From contig JBOGOC010000045.1 in NCBI GenBank assembly GCA_050747525.1, positions 62,001-126,000 of the forward strand: a DNA stretch of 64,000 bases, in the 5' to 3' direction. The DNA is from JBOGOC01 sp050747525. GTDB taxonomy: Bacteria > Acidobacteriota > Polarisedimenticolia > JACPZX01 > DASXTC01. Position numbers and translations under genes: made by a program. Shown in pieces: positions 25,709 through 35,398 of this stretch; within the stretch, counting starts at the first letter, position 1, and each line of letters starts with the position of its first letter. The notes beneath the pieces were generated by a model. The model was given only the letters and a program-made list of their open reading frames with translations, was not told the origin of the DNA and ran no database searches.

Positions 25709-26302
25709 ATGAAGCGAGTGACTGGAGCATGGATCGTGATGTGGGCGCTGGTGGCGGCCGCGGGGACGGCCCTGGGGCAGCCTCCTCCCGGGCCGCCCCA
25801 CGACCTGCCCCCTCCCTCCCGTCCTCCCGAGGACCCCAACGCGGAACCGGGGCCGCCGGAGTCGCCGACCGACGGGCCGGCCCAGCTAGCCGACTGCGAG
25901 ATGAGCTTCGAGCTGAGGGGGTGGTCGGCAGAGAATCTCGCGGCGGTGGGTGACGGCGTGATCACCTGCGACAACGGCCAGACGCGGCACGTGAACCTGA
26001 AGATCAGGGGTGGCACCCTGACCTTCTCGAAGGACCGGGTCGTGGAGGGGACCGCACGCTTCAGCAAGGTGAAGGACATCGGGAAGCTCTTCGGTCAGTA
26101 CGACGCGGGCGCGGCGCACGCGGGCACCGGGCCTGCCTCCGGCAACCAGGTGTTCACCAAGGGGGGCGTCTCGATGACCCTGACGCGGACCGGCGAGGGG
26201 GCCGACATGGGAGTCGACTTCAGCCGTTTCGTGGTCCAGCCGGCGGACGAGACGAAGCAGGAGCGCAAGGCCCGCAAGCAGAAGGAGAAGCAAGGCGCCT
26301 GA
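25709..26302 (+). CDS. Secreted protein with a Pro-rich linker, unknown function
   Basis: 197 residues. A signal peptide (1-23, ending ALG) is followed by a Pro-rich stretch (24-60) and a compact domain (about 63-185). The domain contains two Cys (C63 in ADCEMSF, C86 in ITCDNG) that could form a disulfide, and a FSKDRVVEGTARFSKVKDIG segment. The tail is highly basic (KQERKARKQKEKQ). The plan resembles small outer-membrane or periplasmic proteins of the YSC84 type, but I cannot make a firm match. GGAG lies 7 nt before the ATG. Nothing else is seen in the 152 nt upstream beyond a TTCACGTGA palindrome near 25650. Confidence 0.65.
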   Translation: MKRVTGAWIVMWALVAAAGTALGQPPPGPPHDLPPPSRPPEDPNAEPGPPESPTDGPAQLADCEMSFELRGWSAENLAAVGDGVITCDNGQTRHVNLKIRGGTLTFSKDRVVEGTARFSKVKDIGKLFGQYDAGAAHAGTGPASGNQVFTKGGVSMTLTRTGEGADMGVDFSRFVVQPADETKQERKARKQKEKQGA

Positions 26303-26358
26303 TCCCGGGTGGGAGAGGGCGCGCCGCGTGCTATCATCCCGGCTCGTCACGTCATGCG

Positions 26359-28080
26359 ATGAGCCTTCCACGTGCAGCCATGCCGTTGGTCCTTTCGGCC
26401 GGGATGCTGGCGTCCCTGGCCGCGGCCCCCCCTTCCCCCTCTCCGGCCGTGCGGTTCGTCGATGCCACGCAGGAGGCGGGCCTGAGCGGCTTCCGTCACA
26501 TCAACGGCGGCTCCGTCCCCATCATCATCTACGAGACCGTTCCTCCGGGGGCGGCGCTGTTCGACGCCGACGGCGATCTCGACCTTGACCTGTACCTCGT
26601 GCAGAGTGGCTTTCGCCGCATGCCCGCTCCGGCGGGAGTGCCGGCCCCCACCGGGCGTCTGTACCGGAACGAGGGAGCAGGCCCGGATGGGGTCCCACGC
26701 TTCGTGGACGTCACCGCTCAGGCGGGCGTGGGTTCTCGGGCCTACGGAGTCGGCGCGGTGGCCGCCGATGTGGACAACGACGGCGATCAGGACCTCTTCC
26801 TCACCAACGACGGGCCGGACACCCTGTTCCTGAACGACGGCAAGGGGACGTTCAAGGACGTGACGGCCGTCGCGGGGGTGAGCGACCCCATGCAGTCCAC
26901 CGGGGCGGCTTTCGCCGACGTGGACGGCAACGGGTACCTCGACCTCTACGTCAGCAGCTACGTCGACTACGCGAAGGGCCCCGAGTTCTGCACCTACGAA
27001 GGGGTGAAGTCGGGCTGCTCGGATCTCGAATACCCGGGACTCCCCAATTCTTTCTACCTCAACATGGGCCCCGGCCCGGACGGCGTCCCCCGCTTCCGCG
27101 AGGTGGCCGCCGAACGTGGCGTGCGCGACCCCGACGGGCGCAGCTTCGGCGTGGTGTTCAGCGACCTGGACGACGACGGAGACCTGGATCTGTACGTGGC
27201 CAACGACGGCGGCATCAACCGGCTCTTCGTCAACGACGGCAAGGGCTCGTTCTCGGACCTGACCCTGCTCTCGGGCACGGGCTACAGTGAGGAAGGGCGG
27301 GGCCAGGCTTCCATGGGGCTGGACATCGGCGACTACGACGGCGACGGGCGCATGGACATCTACACGACCAACTTCTCCCTGGAGACCGATGCCCTGTATC
27401 GCAACGAAGGCGGGCTCCAGTTCTCCTACGCCATCGCGATGGTGGGACTGGCCGGCCCCAGCTTCATGCCCTTGAGCTGGGGGATCGAGTTCTTCGACGC
27501 CGATCTGGACGCCGACCTGGACCTGTTCATCGCCAACGGCCACGTCTACGACGTGGCCGCGCTCATCAACCCGCGCGAGAGCTTCGAGCAGCTCAACCAG
27601 CTCTACCTCAACGACGGCCGGGGCCGCTTCACCGACGTGTCCACGGCGGCCGGCCCGGGGCTCGAGAAGAAAGCGGTGGGGCGTGGCGCCGCCTTCGGAG
27701 ACGTGGACGACGACGGCGACGTGGACATCTACGTCGCCAACAATGGAGGGCCGGGGACCCTGCTGCTCAACGAGACGCCGCGCGGGGGGAATCGCTCCTT
27801 GCGGCTGCGCCTGGTGGGATCCGGGGCCTCCAATCGCGACGCGATCGGCGCGCGTGTCACCGTGCAGGCCGGAGAGCGCCGTCTGGTGCGCGAGGTCAAG
27901 GCCGGCTCGTCCTATCTGAGCTGCAGCGACAAGCGGCTCGTGATCGGCCTGGGACCTCACGAGCCGGCCACGGTGACCGTGCGATGGCCTTCGGGGGCGG
28001 TGCAGACTTTCGACAAGGTGCCGGTCGACAGGCCGGTCGTTCTCACCCAGGGGGAGGCGGCATGGCGACCCGGTCCCTGA
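26359..28080 (+). CDS. Secreted FG-GAP/ASPIC-UnbV (CRTAC1-like) protein
   Basis: 573 residues with a signal peptide (1-23). It has the standard CRTAC1 plan: FVDATQEAGLSGFRHINGG at the start, then FG-GAP units with calcium loops (ADVDNDGDQDLF, GDYDGDGRMDIY, GDVDDDGDVDIY), an FLNDGKGTFKDVT repeat, and the ASPIC/UnbV end (NRDAIGARVTV, GSSYLSCSDKRLVIGLG, VRWPSGAVQTF). No helical N-terminal extension is present. A TATCAT box lies at 26332-26337. The TPR gene starts inside its last codons, an overlap of 19 nt, so the pair is translationally linked, a frequent pairing for CRTAC1 proteins. Confidence 0.92.
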   Translation: MSLPRAAMPLVLSAGMLASLAAAPPSPSPAVRFVDATQEAGLSGFRHINGGSVPIIIYETVPPGAALFDADGDLDLDLYLVQSGFRRMPAPAGVPAPTGRLYRNEGAGPDGVPRFVDVTAQAGVGSRAYGVGAVAADVDNDGDQDLFLTNDGPDTLFLNDGKGTFKDVTAVAGVSDPMQSTGAAFADVDGNGYLDLYVSSYVDYAKGPEFCTYEGVKSGCSDLEYPGLPNSFYLNMGPGPDGVPRFREVAAERGVRDPDGRSFGVVFSDLDDDGDLDLYVANDGGINRLFVNDGKGSFSDLTLLSGTGYSEEGRGQASMGLDIGDYDGDGRMDIYTTNFSLETDALYRNEGGLQFSYAIAMVGLAGPSFMPLSWGIEFFDADLDADLDLFIANGHVYDVAALINPRESFEQLNQLYLNDGRGRFTDVSTAAGPGLEKKAVGRGAAFGDVDDDGDVDIYVANNGGPGTLLLNETPRGGNRSLRLRLVGSGASNRDAIGARVTVQAGERRLVREVKAGSSYLSCSDKRLVIGLGPHEPATVTVRWPSGAVQTFDKVPVDRPVVLTQGEAAWRPGP

Positions 28081-29915
28081 AGCTCCTGATCGCCTCGGTG
28101 CTCGTGACGGCGGCCCTGCCGGCTCACGGCGAAGGACCGGCGACCTCCCGGGCCGCGCGGCTGGTGGAGGAGGCCAGGCTGCTGCACGCGCAGGGAGACG
28201 ACGCCGGCTCCGAGCAGCGGCTGCGCCTGGCCCTGTCGATCGATCCCACGATGGGCGCGGCGCACTATTACCTGGGCCGTGTCCTGACGGCAACGGGACG
28301 CAAGGGGGAGGCGCTGGAGGAGTTCCGCCTGGCGATGGAAGCCAATCCCGGCGACAGGGCGGCCCGGCTGCACTACGGCGTGGTCCTGCGTGAGCGCGGG
28401 CGCCTGGACGAGGCGGCCCAGCAGTTCGATCGGCTCATCCAGGACGACCCTTCGTCCGCGCTCCCGCACTACTACAAGGGTCTGCTCCTCTCGGAGATGG
28501 GAAAGATGGAAGAAGGCCGCGACAGCCTGCGGCGAAGCGTCGAGCTGGATCCTTCCTACCAGCCGGCCAGGATGCGGCTCGGTCTGGTTCTGACGAGCCT
28601 CATGGATCGGGCCGGGGCTCTGGAGCAGCTGCAGAAGGCGGTGGAGCTGGACCCTTACGACGATCAGGCGTGGTTCGGACTGGGCCGCGCTCAGGCGGCT
28701 TTGGGAAAGACCAAGGAGGCGCAGGCCTCGCTGGAGAGATTCCAGAAGCTGGAGAAGGCCGGCGATTCGCTGAAGACCGCCCGCGCGGCACTGGCGCTCA
28801 CCCCGGACAGTCCCGACGCGCTGATGGCGATGGGTGAGAGGCTGGTCTCCCTGGGAGAGGCAGCGGGAGCCGCCGACTACGCGGCCCGTGCGCGGAATGC
28901 AGGCCTCACCACCGCGGCGCAGCACGCCAGGCTGGGACGGCTGCTCTTCGACGCGGGGGATCGCGCGGGGGCCCGCGCGGCGTGCGAGCAGGCGGTGCGC
29001 ATGGACCCGGCCAGCCCCGAGCATCGCTACCAGCTTGCCCTCGTGCTGTCCGAGAGCGGGGACTGCGACCAGGCAGTCCCGCTGTTCAACACCATGATCG
29101 CCTCGAACCCCGGGCACGCCGGGGCGCACGCGGGCCTGGGGTCATGCCTGGCTCAGCGCGGCGAGGCGGTCCAGGCCGAGCGCGAGCTGCGCCGCGCCAT
29201 CGAGCTGGACCCGGCGCCTCCCGGCCCCTATGCGGCGCTCGGCTCGGTGCTCAGCCTTCAGCATCGCGCCGGCGAAGCCATCGACCTGCTGCGGCAGGCC
29301 GTCGAGCGCGACCCCAACCAGCCCGACCTGCACTTCAACCTGGCCGGACTGCAGTTCAACGCAGCGAAGTACAAGGAGTCGATCGTCTCGTACGAAAAGG
29401 CTCTCGCCCTCCGCCCTCAGGATGCGGAGACCCTGCAGGGGCTGGGGGTGGCGCAGATGGCGGCGGGACGTCCCGCGGAGGCGATCGCCTCGCTGGGGAA
29501 GGCGGCATCGTTGCGGCCCAAGGACGCGTCGATCCAGTCGGACCTTGCCGACGCGCTCACCCAGGGGGGGCGGCCCGCGGAAGGGCTTCCCCATCATAGG
29601 GAGGCGATCCGGCTCGCTCCGGGAGACCCGGTCCTGCGGTATCGCCACGCCGAGGCGCTGGCCCGCCTGGGCAAGCACCAGGAGGCGATTGGCGAGCTTC
29701 AGGCGGCGCTGAAGGTGGCCCCCCGCGAGCCCGAGCTGCTGGTGAAGCTGGGGCAACTGTATGCGATGTCGGGGGATCCCGACCGCGCCGTTGCGGCCCT
29801 GAAGCAGGCGGTGAGCAATGGCTTCAGGGACATGAATCGACTGAAGCAGGACCCGGGCCTGGCCTCACTGCGGGCCCGGCCGGACTTCCAGGCGCTCCTG
29901 GCTTCGGCTCGGTGA
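28062..29915 (+). CDS. Exported TPR-repeat protein
   Basis: 617 residues from the ATG at 28062, with GGGGGAGG directly upstream and a signal peptide (about 1-24). The whole mature protein is about 16 tetratricopeptide repeats. Typical units include YYLGRVLTATGRKGEALEEF, HYGVVLRERGRLDEAAQQF and YAALGSVLSLQHRAGEAI. TPR solenoids bind other proteins, so a periplasmic scaffold role is likely. Overlap with the FG-GAP gene upstream suggests that the two products are made together and may interact. The TGA stop is part of a CRP-like site (29911-29926). Confidence 0.9.
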   Translation: MATRSLKLLIASVLVTAALPAHGEGPATSRAARLVEEARLLHAQGDDAGSEQRLRLALSIDPTMGAAHYYLGRVLTATGRKGEALEEFRLAMEANPGDRAARLHYGVVLRERGRLDEAAQQFDRLIQDDPSSALPHYYKGLLLSEMGKMEEGRDSLRRSVELDPSYQPARMRLGLVLTSLMDRAGALEQLQKAVELDPYDDQAWFGLGRAQAALGKTKEAQASLERFQKLEKAGDSLKTARAALALTPDSPDALMAMGERLVSLGEAAGAADYAARARNAGLTTAAQHARLGRLLFDAGDRAGARAACEQAVRMDPASPEHRYQLALVLSESGDCDQAVPLFNTMIASNPGHAGAHAGLGSCLAQRGEAVQAERELRRAIELDPAPPGPYAALGSVLSLQHRAGEAIDLLRQAVERDPNQPDLHFNLAGLQFNAAKYKESIVSYEKALALRPQDAETLQGLGVAQMAAGRPAEAIASLGKAASLRPKDASIQSDLADALTQGGRPAEGLPHHREAIRLAPGDPVLRYRHAEALARLGKHQEAIGELQAALKVAPREPELLVKLGQLYAMSGDPDRAVAALKQAVSNGFRDMNRLKQDPGLASLRARPDFQALLASAR

Positions 29916-29926
29916 CACCGGTCACA
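29911..29926. promoter_or_regulatory. CRP/FNR-like operator (GGTGA-N6-TCACA) before the phosphatase gene
   Basis: GGTGACACCGGTCACA has exactly the half-sites of the site at 2502-2517. A TATATT -10 box lies at 29957-29962. With a start near 29969 the site is centred near -50, between class I and class II positions. It overlaps the stop codon of the TPR gene. Confidence 0.4.
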
Positions 29927-30004
29927 CGAATCGCCGTCACCTTCCAGAAAAGGACGTATATTCCTCTGCCACGCTCGGAACCCCTGCGTTCGAAGGAGGC
30001 TTCA

Positions 30005-32569
30005 TTGAGGCTGACTCGCTGTGGAGCCGTGGTACTGTCATGCGTGTGCGCCGTGCAGGCGGCCCTGGCAGACGTGCGTCTGGTCCAGCTGGGGAGCCCC
30101 ATGAAGTATCTGGCCAACTCCTCGGATCCCGGCATCGGGACGACCTGGGTCGAGCCGGGCTTCGACGACAGCTCCTGGACGACAGGAGAGTACGGCGTTG
30201 GGTACGAGACTGAGCTTCCGGGTGCTTCGGCCTACCTTCACACCAACGTCCCCTCCAACGTGCGCTCGGTCTATACGCGGACCACCTTCTGGGTCCAGGA
30301 TCCCGCTATCGTCCAGACGATCCTAATCGGTGCCGACCACGATGATGGCTGGGTCGCGTGGATCAACGGCGTGCAGGTGCGGAAGACCTTGATGCCGGCC
30401 GGGACGCCGGAGTGGGACAGCGACGCGACGTCGCACGAATCGAGCAACCTGACCTCGCCGGACTACGGGACGCCGCAGGACATCACCGCGATCGCGCGCC
30501 CCCTCCTTCAGCAGGGGAACAACACCTTCGCGGCCGGCGTCTGGAACGAATCGGGGGCCTCGTCGGATCTGGCGCTCGTGCCCTTGCTGGTGTTCTCGTC
30601 CACCGTCACCCGCGGGCCCTACCTCCAGCGCGGAAGCCCCACGTCCATGGTGGTGAAGTGGAGGACCACCACTTCAACCAACAGCCGCGTTTGGTATGGA
30701 CCGTCTCCTCACACGATCACCGGCCTGGCCAGCCATCCTCTCGTCTCCACGAATCACGAGGTCACTCTGACCGGCCTCATGCCGGGGACGACCTACTACT
30801 ACGCCATCGGCTCATCGAGCGGGATCGTGGAGAGGGGCCCGACCTTCCGGTTCAGGACCCCGCCTCTCCCCGGGACCGACCTCCCCCTGCACCTGTGGAT
30901 CCTGGGAGATTCGGGGACGAAAGGAACCGACGCCCGCACGGTGCGTGACTCCTATTACGAGTTCGCGGGGTCGGCTTCCCCCGATCTGTGGCTGATGCTG
31001 GGGGATAACGCCTACGACAGCGGCACCGATATCGAGTTCGAGGCCGCCGTGTTCGACATGTATACCGAGACACTGCGCACCTCGGTGCTGTGGCCCACGT
31101 ACGGGAACCACGATTCGGTCTCCGCCAACGCCACCACCCAGAGCGGCCCCTACTTCGACATCTTCACCCTCCCGGAGGTGGCGGAGGCCGGCGGGGAGCC
31201 GTCGGGGACCGAGGCGTACTATTCCTTCGATCACGGCAACATCCACTTCGTCTGCCTCGAGTCCGACGAGACGGACAACTCCGCCGCGGGCCCCATGATG
31301 ACCTGGCTGCAGGAGGACCTTGCCAGCACCACGCAGGACTGGATCATCGCCTTCTGGCACCATCCTCCCTACAGCAAGGGGTCACACGATTCGGACACCG
31401 AGCCCCAGCTCCGGAACATGCGGCTGAACGCGCTTCCCATCCTCGAGGCGGGCGGCGTGGACCTCGTCCTGACGGGTCACAGCCATTCGTACGAGCGCTC
31501 GGTCCTGCTGAACGGGCACTACGGCCTGTCCGGCACGCTCACTCCGGCCATGGTCGTGGACGGTGGTGACGGCCAGGTGAACGGAGACGGCGCGTACATC
31601 AAACCCGATGGCGCCCACGTGCCGAACGCGGGGGCGGTGTACGCGGTCGCGGGCAGCTCGGGGCAGGTGTCGGGCGGGCCGCTGAACCACCCCGTGATGC
31701 TCGTCTCGCTGAACACTCTGGGCTCGATGGTGCTGGACGTCAACGGACCGCTGCTCGACGCGCGGTTCCTCAGCTCGGCGGGCCTCGTGCTGGACTCGTT
31801 CTCGATCTACAAGGGGCCCGCGACGCCGCCGTCGGCCGGCTTCGGCGCCGCGCCGGTCACGGGAACGGTCCCCCTCTCGGTCTCTTTCACCGATCAGTCG
31901 ACCGGCCCCATCTCGCTGCGCTGGTGGGACTTCACCAACGACGGCATCGACGACAGCGCGCAGCAGCATCCCACCCACGCGTACACGTCACCCGGTATCT
32001 ATTCGGTCAAGCAGCGAGTCCAGGGCCCCACCGGGACGGCCCAGGTGGTGCGGAGCGAGCTGGTCTGCGCGAAGCTGCTCTCGGGCCTTGGTGATGCCGA
32101 CGCCGACGGGGTGATCGACTCGTCCGACAACTGCCCGTGTGCGGCCAACGCGGGCCAGACCAATACCGACGGAGACGCGGTGGGGAACGTCTGCGATCCG
32201 GACGACGACGGGGACGGCATCCCCGATCTGGCGGACTGCTCGCCGATCGACTCAGCGGCGGCCCTTCAGGCCCTCGACATAGGAAACAGCCTGACGGTCA
32301 ACCTGGCGGGATCGCTCGTCTGGACCCGCCCCCCCGGCGCCCTGGACTCCAACGTGTACCGTGGCGTGATTTCGGGTGGGGCGCCGTTTGCCTACGCCCA
32401 CGCATGTCTGACGGCGGGAGTGTCGGGCACCTCGGCGCAGTATGCGCCGCCGGCGACTCCCGGTATGATTCACTATTACCTGGTCAGCGGCACGAACGGG
32501 TGCAGTGAGTCCGTTCTGGGCCGCAGCTCCGGTGGTGTGGTGGTGCCGAATTCGTCGCCCTGTCCCTAG
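30005..32569 (+). CDS. Secreted purple-acid-phosphatase-like metallophosphoesterase with PKD and thrombospondin-3 repeats (copy 1)
   Basis: 854 residues from TTG 30005, which has GGAGG 5 nt upstream and opens a signal peptide (about 1-22). Residues about 25-200 form a beta-sandwich domain, then a purple acid phosphatase N-terminal FnIII-like domain (TRGPYLQRGSPTSMVVKWR). The metallophosphatase core has metal ligands in GDSGTKG, GDNAYDSG, GNHDS, WHHPPY and GHSHSYER. A PKD domain (WWDFTNDGIDDS) and thrombospondin type 3 calcium repeats (DADADGVIDSSDNCPC, DDDGDGIPDLADCSP) follow. It should hydrolyse phosphate esters outside the cell. The gene directly downstream is a paralogue of exactly equal length. 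Confidence 0.9.
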   Translation: MRLTRCGAVVLSCVCAVQAALADVRLVQLGSPMKYLANSSDPGIGTTWVEPGFDDSSWTTGEYGVGYETELPGASAYLHTNVPSNVRSVYTRTTFWVQDPAIVQTILIGADHDDGWVAWINGVQVRKTLMPAGTPEWDSDATSHESSNLTSPDYGTPQDITAIARPLLQQGNNTFAAGVWNESGASSDLALVPLLVFSSTVTRGPYLQRGSPTSMVVKWRTTTSTNSRVWYGPSPHTITGLASHPLVSTNHEVTLTGLMPGTTYYYAIGSSSGIVERGPTFRFRTPPLPGTDLPLHLWILGDSGTKGTDARTVRDSYYEFAGSASPDLWLMLGDNAYDSGTDIEFEAAVFDMYTETLRTSVLWPTYGNHDSVSANATTQSGPYFDIFTLPEVAEAGGEPSGTEAYYSFDHGNIHFVCLESDETDNSAAGPMMTWLQEDLASTTQDWIIAFWHHPPYSKGSHDSDTEPQLRNMRLNALPILEAGGVDLVLTGHSHSYERSVLLNGHYGLSGTLTPAMVVDGGDGQVNGDGAYIKPDGAHVPNAGAVYAVAGSSGQVSGGPLNHPVMLVSLNTLGSMVLDVNGPLLDARFLSSAGLVLDSFSIYKGPATPPSAGFGAAPVTGTVPLSVSFTDQSTGPISLRWWDFTNDGIDDSAQQHPTHAYTSPGIYSVKQRVQGPTGTAQVVRSELVCAKLLSGLGDADADGVIDSSDNCPCAANAGQTNTDGDAVGNVCDPDDDGDGIPDLADCSPIDSAAALQALDIGNSLTVNLAGSLVWTRPPGALDSNVYRGVISGGAPFAYAHACLTAGVSGTSAQYAPPATPGMIHYYLVSGTNGCSESVLGRSSGGVVVPNSSPCP

Positions 32570-32581
32570 GAAACAAAGTCG

Positions 32582-32610
32582 TTGTCGCACGGGAGAGCCG
32601 TGACTATCCT
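32582..32610 (+). promoter_or_regulatory. Promoter of the second phosphatase gene
   Basis: TTGTCG (32582-32587), 17-nt spacer, TATCCT (32605-32610), then 9 nt to the ATG at 32620. The predicted leader is about 3 nt, with no room for a Shine-Dalgarno sequence. Confidence 0.5.
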
Positions 32611-32619
32611 CTGCTTCTC

Positions 32620-35184
32620 ATGACGACCTGCCGAGCATCCGCCCTTCTGGTGCGCGGGTCCGCCGCACTCATGGCCGTCCTGTGCTGCGCCTCGGCCCTG
32701 CTCGCCGAGATGCCGCTCGTGGAGTTCGGCTCTTCCATGGTCTATCTGCGCAATGCGTCCGACCCGGGGATCGGCATGACGTGGGTGGGGGAGGGCTTCA
32801 ACGACAGCGCCTGGACTGCGGGGGAGTATGGCATCGGTCACGAAGGCACCCCGCCCGGTGCGCTCAATCTCATACGCACTCAGGTGCCGATGGGCACATC
32901 CTCGATCTACACGAGGGCCCGGTTCACGATCGCCGACCCCAACCAGATCGATGCCCTGCTCATCGCGGCGGACTACGACGACGGATACGTCGTCTGGATC
33001 AACGGGGTGGAGGTGTTCCGGTCCTCCCAGATGCCGCTTGCGCCCGCGCCCCTGGTGTGGAACACGCTCGCGCTGTCTCACGAATCCAGCAACGGGCTGA
33101 CGCCCAATTACGGCGTTCCGGTGGACATCAGCGCCGTGGCGCTGTCGGCCCTGCATCCCGGAGAGAACGTGCTGGCGGTGGGATTGTGGAACAACGGCCC
33201 CGCGTCGAGCGACCTGGTGATCGTGCCGCGGCTGTCCATCGACGCGGGAGTGAGGCGTGGCCCCTACGTTCAGCGGGCGACCCCCACCAGCGTGGTGGTG
33301 CGCTGGCGCTCGCTGGCGGCCACGGACAGCCGCGTGCTGTACGGGCCCAGCATGGCGTCGCTGACCGGATCGGCGGTCAACCCGGCGGTCACCACCGAGC
33401 ACGAGGTCACCCTCGCCGGCTTGTCTCCCGCGACGAAGTACTTCTACGCCATCGGATCGACCGCCGGGATCCGTGAGGGTCCGACCCCCGGCTTCCATTT
33501 CGTCACGCCGCCGGCCGCCGGCACCAGCGCCGCGACACGCGTGTGGGTGGTGGGGGATTCCGGCACCAACGCGGCCCAGTCCCGCGCGGTGCGCGATGCC
33601 TATGGAATCTTCACGGGGACGAGGCACACCAACCTCTGGCTCATGCTGGGCGACAACGCGTATCCCGACGGCACGGATCTGGACTACCAGTCGGCGGTGT
33701 TCGACCTCTATCCGGTCATGACGAAGAAGTCGTCCCTGTGGCCGGCCCTGGGGAATCACGACACCATCTCGTCCAATCCCGGCACCCAGACGGGGCCCTA
33801 TTTCGACATCTTCAATCTGCCCGCAGCCGGCCAGGCGGGAGGGGTGCCCTCGGGCACCGAGGCGTACTACTCGTTCGATCACGCCAACATCCACTTCGTC
33901 GTGCTCGATTCCGACTCCTCGAGCCGGCTCCCCGGCGGAGCGATGCTGACCTGGCTGCAACAGGACGTTCAGGCCACCGAGCGGGACTGGATCATCGCCT
34001 ACTGGCACCATCCCCAGTACTCCAAGGGCGCGTTCGACTCGGACATCGACACGCGCCTGAAGCAGATGCGCGAGAACGCCCTGCCCATCCTGGAAGCGGC
34101 GGGCGTGGACCTGGTGCTCATGGGACACGACCACACCTACGCGCGGTCCTTCCTCGTGGATGGGCATTACGGAGACGCCAACTCGATGGCCCCCTCCATG
34201 ATCGTGGACGGCGGCAACGGACGGGTGGACGATGATGGCGCCTACATCAAGCCCTTCGAAGGGATCCAGCCACATTCAGGGACGGTGTACGCGCTCCTTG
34301 GCAGCTCGTCGTCCACCGGAATGGTGCAGCAGATCCATCCCGTCTATCTGGTCTCCCTGGTGAGCCGGCTCGGGTCGCTCGTCCTGGACATCGAAGGCCA
34401 GCAGCTGCGCGCGCGCTTTCTGGACAACACGGGGGTGGTGCGGGACAGCTTCACCATCTTCAAAGGAGACCCCGCTCCTCCCGTGGCCGGCTTCAGCGCC
34501 TCCCCCCTCCAGGGAACGGCGCCTCTCAAGGTCTCGTTCACCGATGCCAGCACGGGGCCGGTCTCAGTGTGGAACTGGGACTTCCAGAACGACGCGGTGA
34601 TCGACAGCACGGTCGAGGCGCCGTCCACGACCTACACCCTGCCCGGCCTCTACTCGGTGCGTCTGGAGGTGGTGGGAGCGGGAGGGGCCGATCTGGAGCT
34701 GAAGGCGGCCCACATCTGCGTGCTTTCCGCCAACGGAACCGGCGACGTGGACGGGGACGGGGTGGCCGACGGCACGGACAACTGTCCCTGTGTCTCCAAT
34801 GCCTCGCAGGAGAACACTGATCTCGATGCGCTGGGGAATGCCTGCGACTGCTCACCTCAGGACGGCACGTGGTCGCTGATCCCGGCGGCCGCGGACGACA
34901 GTCTGGATCTGGGTCCCGCCACCTCGGCCCTGTCGTGGAATCCTGCGCCCGGAGCGATGCAGTCCAACCTGTACCGCGGCCTGGTCCCCGCGGCCGGTCC
35001 CTTCGCCTACATCCAGACCTGCTTCCTTCCGGGCATCGTGGGAGGATCGGCCACCGACGCCTCCACGCCGGCGGCCGGGACGATCCTGTTCTATCTGGTG
35101 ACGGGAGAGAACCTCTGCGGGGAAGGATCGATGGGCAACAGCTCCCAGGGGACCTTGAGGCCCAACCCCGCTCCGTGTCCCTGA
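32620..35184 (+). CDS. Secreted purple-acid-phosphatase-like metallophosphoesterase with PKD and thrombospondin-3 repeats (copy 2)
   Basis: 854 residues, a tandem paralogue of the gene at 30005-32569 with the same length and domain order. Signal peptide about 1-28; beta-sandwich; phosphatase N-domain (RRGPYVQRATPTSVVVRWR); catalytic core with GDSGTNA, GDNAYPDG, GNHDT, WHHPQY and GHDHTYAR; PKD domain (WNWDFQNDAVID); and a thrombospondin-3 segment (DVDGDGVADGTDNCPC) with one unit fewer than copy 1. The last ligand motif is GHDH here and GHSH in copy 1; both fit the metallophosphatase pattern. It has its own promoter, so the copies may be expressed separately. Confidence 0.9.
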   Translation: MTTCRASALLVRGSAALMAVLCCASALLAEMPLVEFGSSMVYLRNASDPGIGMTWVGEGFNDSAWTAGEYGIGHEGTPPGALNLIRTQVPMGTSSIYTRARFTIADPNQIDALLIAADYDDGYVVWINGVEVFRSSQMPLAPAPLVWNTLALSHESSNGLTPNYGVPVDISAVALSALHPGENVLAVGLWNNGPASSDLVIVPRLSIDAGVRRGPYVQRATPTSVVVRWRSLAATDSRVLYGPSMASLTGSAVNPAVTTEHEVTLAGLSPATKYFYAIGSTAGIREGPTPGFHFVTPPAAGTSAATRVWVVGDSGTNAAQSRAVRDAYGIFTGTRHTNLWLMLGDNAYPDGTDLDYQSAVFDLYPVMTKKSSLWPALGNHDTISSNPGTQTGPYFDIFNLPAAGQAGGVPSGTEAYYSFDHANIHFVVLDSDSSSRLPGGAMLTWLQQDVQATERDWIIAYWHHPQYSKGAFDSDIDTRLKQMRENALPILEAAGVDLVLMGHDHTYARSFLVDGHYGDANSMAPSMIVDGGNGRVDDDGAYIKPFEGIQPHSGTVYALLGSSSSTGMVQQIHPVYLVSLVSRLGSLVLDIEGQQLRARFLDNTGVVRDSFTIFKGDPAPPVAGFSASPLQGTAPLKVSFTDASTGPVSVWNWDFQNDAVIDSTVEAPSTTYTLPGLYSVRLEVVGAGGADLELKAAHICVLSANGTGDVDGDGVADGTDNCPCVSNASQENTDLDALGNACDCSPQDGTWSLIPAAADDSLDLGPATSALSWNPAPGAMQSNLYRGLVPAAGPFAYIQTCFLPGIVGGSATDASTPAAGTILFYLVTGENLCGEGSMGNSSQGTLRPNPAPCP

Positions 35185-35255
35185 TCCGGCCCCTGGTCCC
35201 TATACGACCGGGGCTCTCCCGCACAGGTGCGCCGCGGCGGCGTCCGAGTCAGCCA

Positions 35256-35294
35256 GATTGTCGGGCAATGCCGCGCCCGCCGATCCGGACAATC
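35256..35294. repeat. Inverted repeat GATTGTC/GACAATC downstream of the phosphatase gene
   Basis: GATTGTC (35256-35262) and GACAATC (35288-35294) are perfect inverted copies. Pairing continues inward for three more positions with one mismatch. It lies 72-110 nt after the phosphatase stop and could be a weak terminator or RNA stabiliser. Confidence 0.35.
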
Positions 35295-35398
35295 GATCGC
35301 CCCCGCATTTTTCCGCGCGTGATGCTTGATCGGCATCCAGCCGGGCATTAGCGTTATCGGTACGCTCACGAATGATGAAACGGTTTTCGAAGGCGGAG

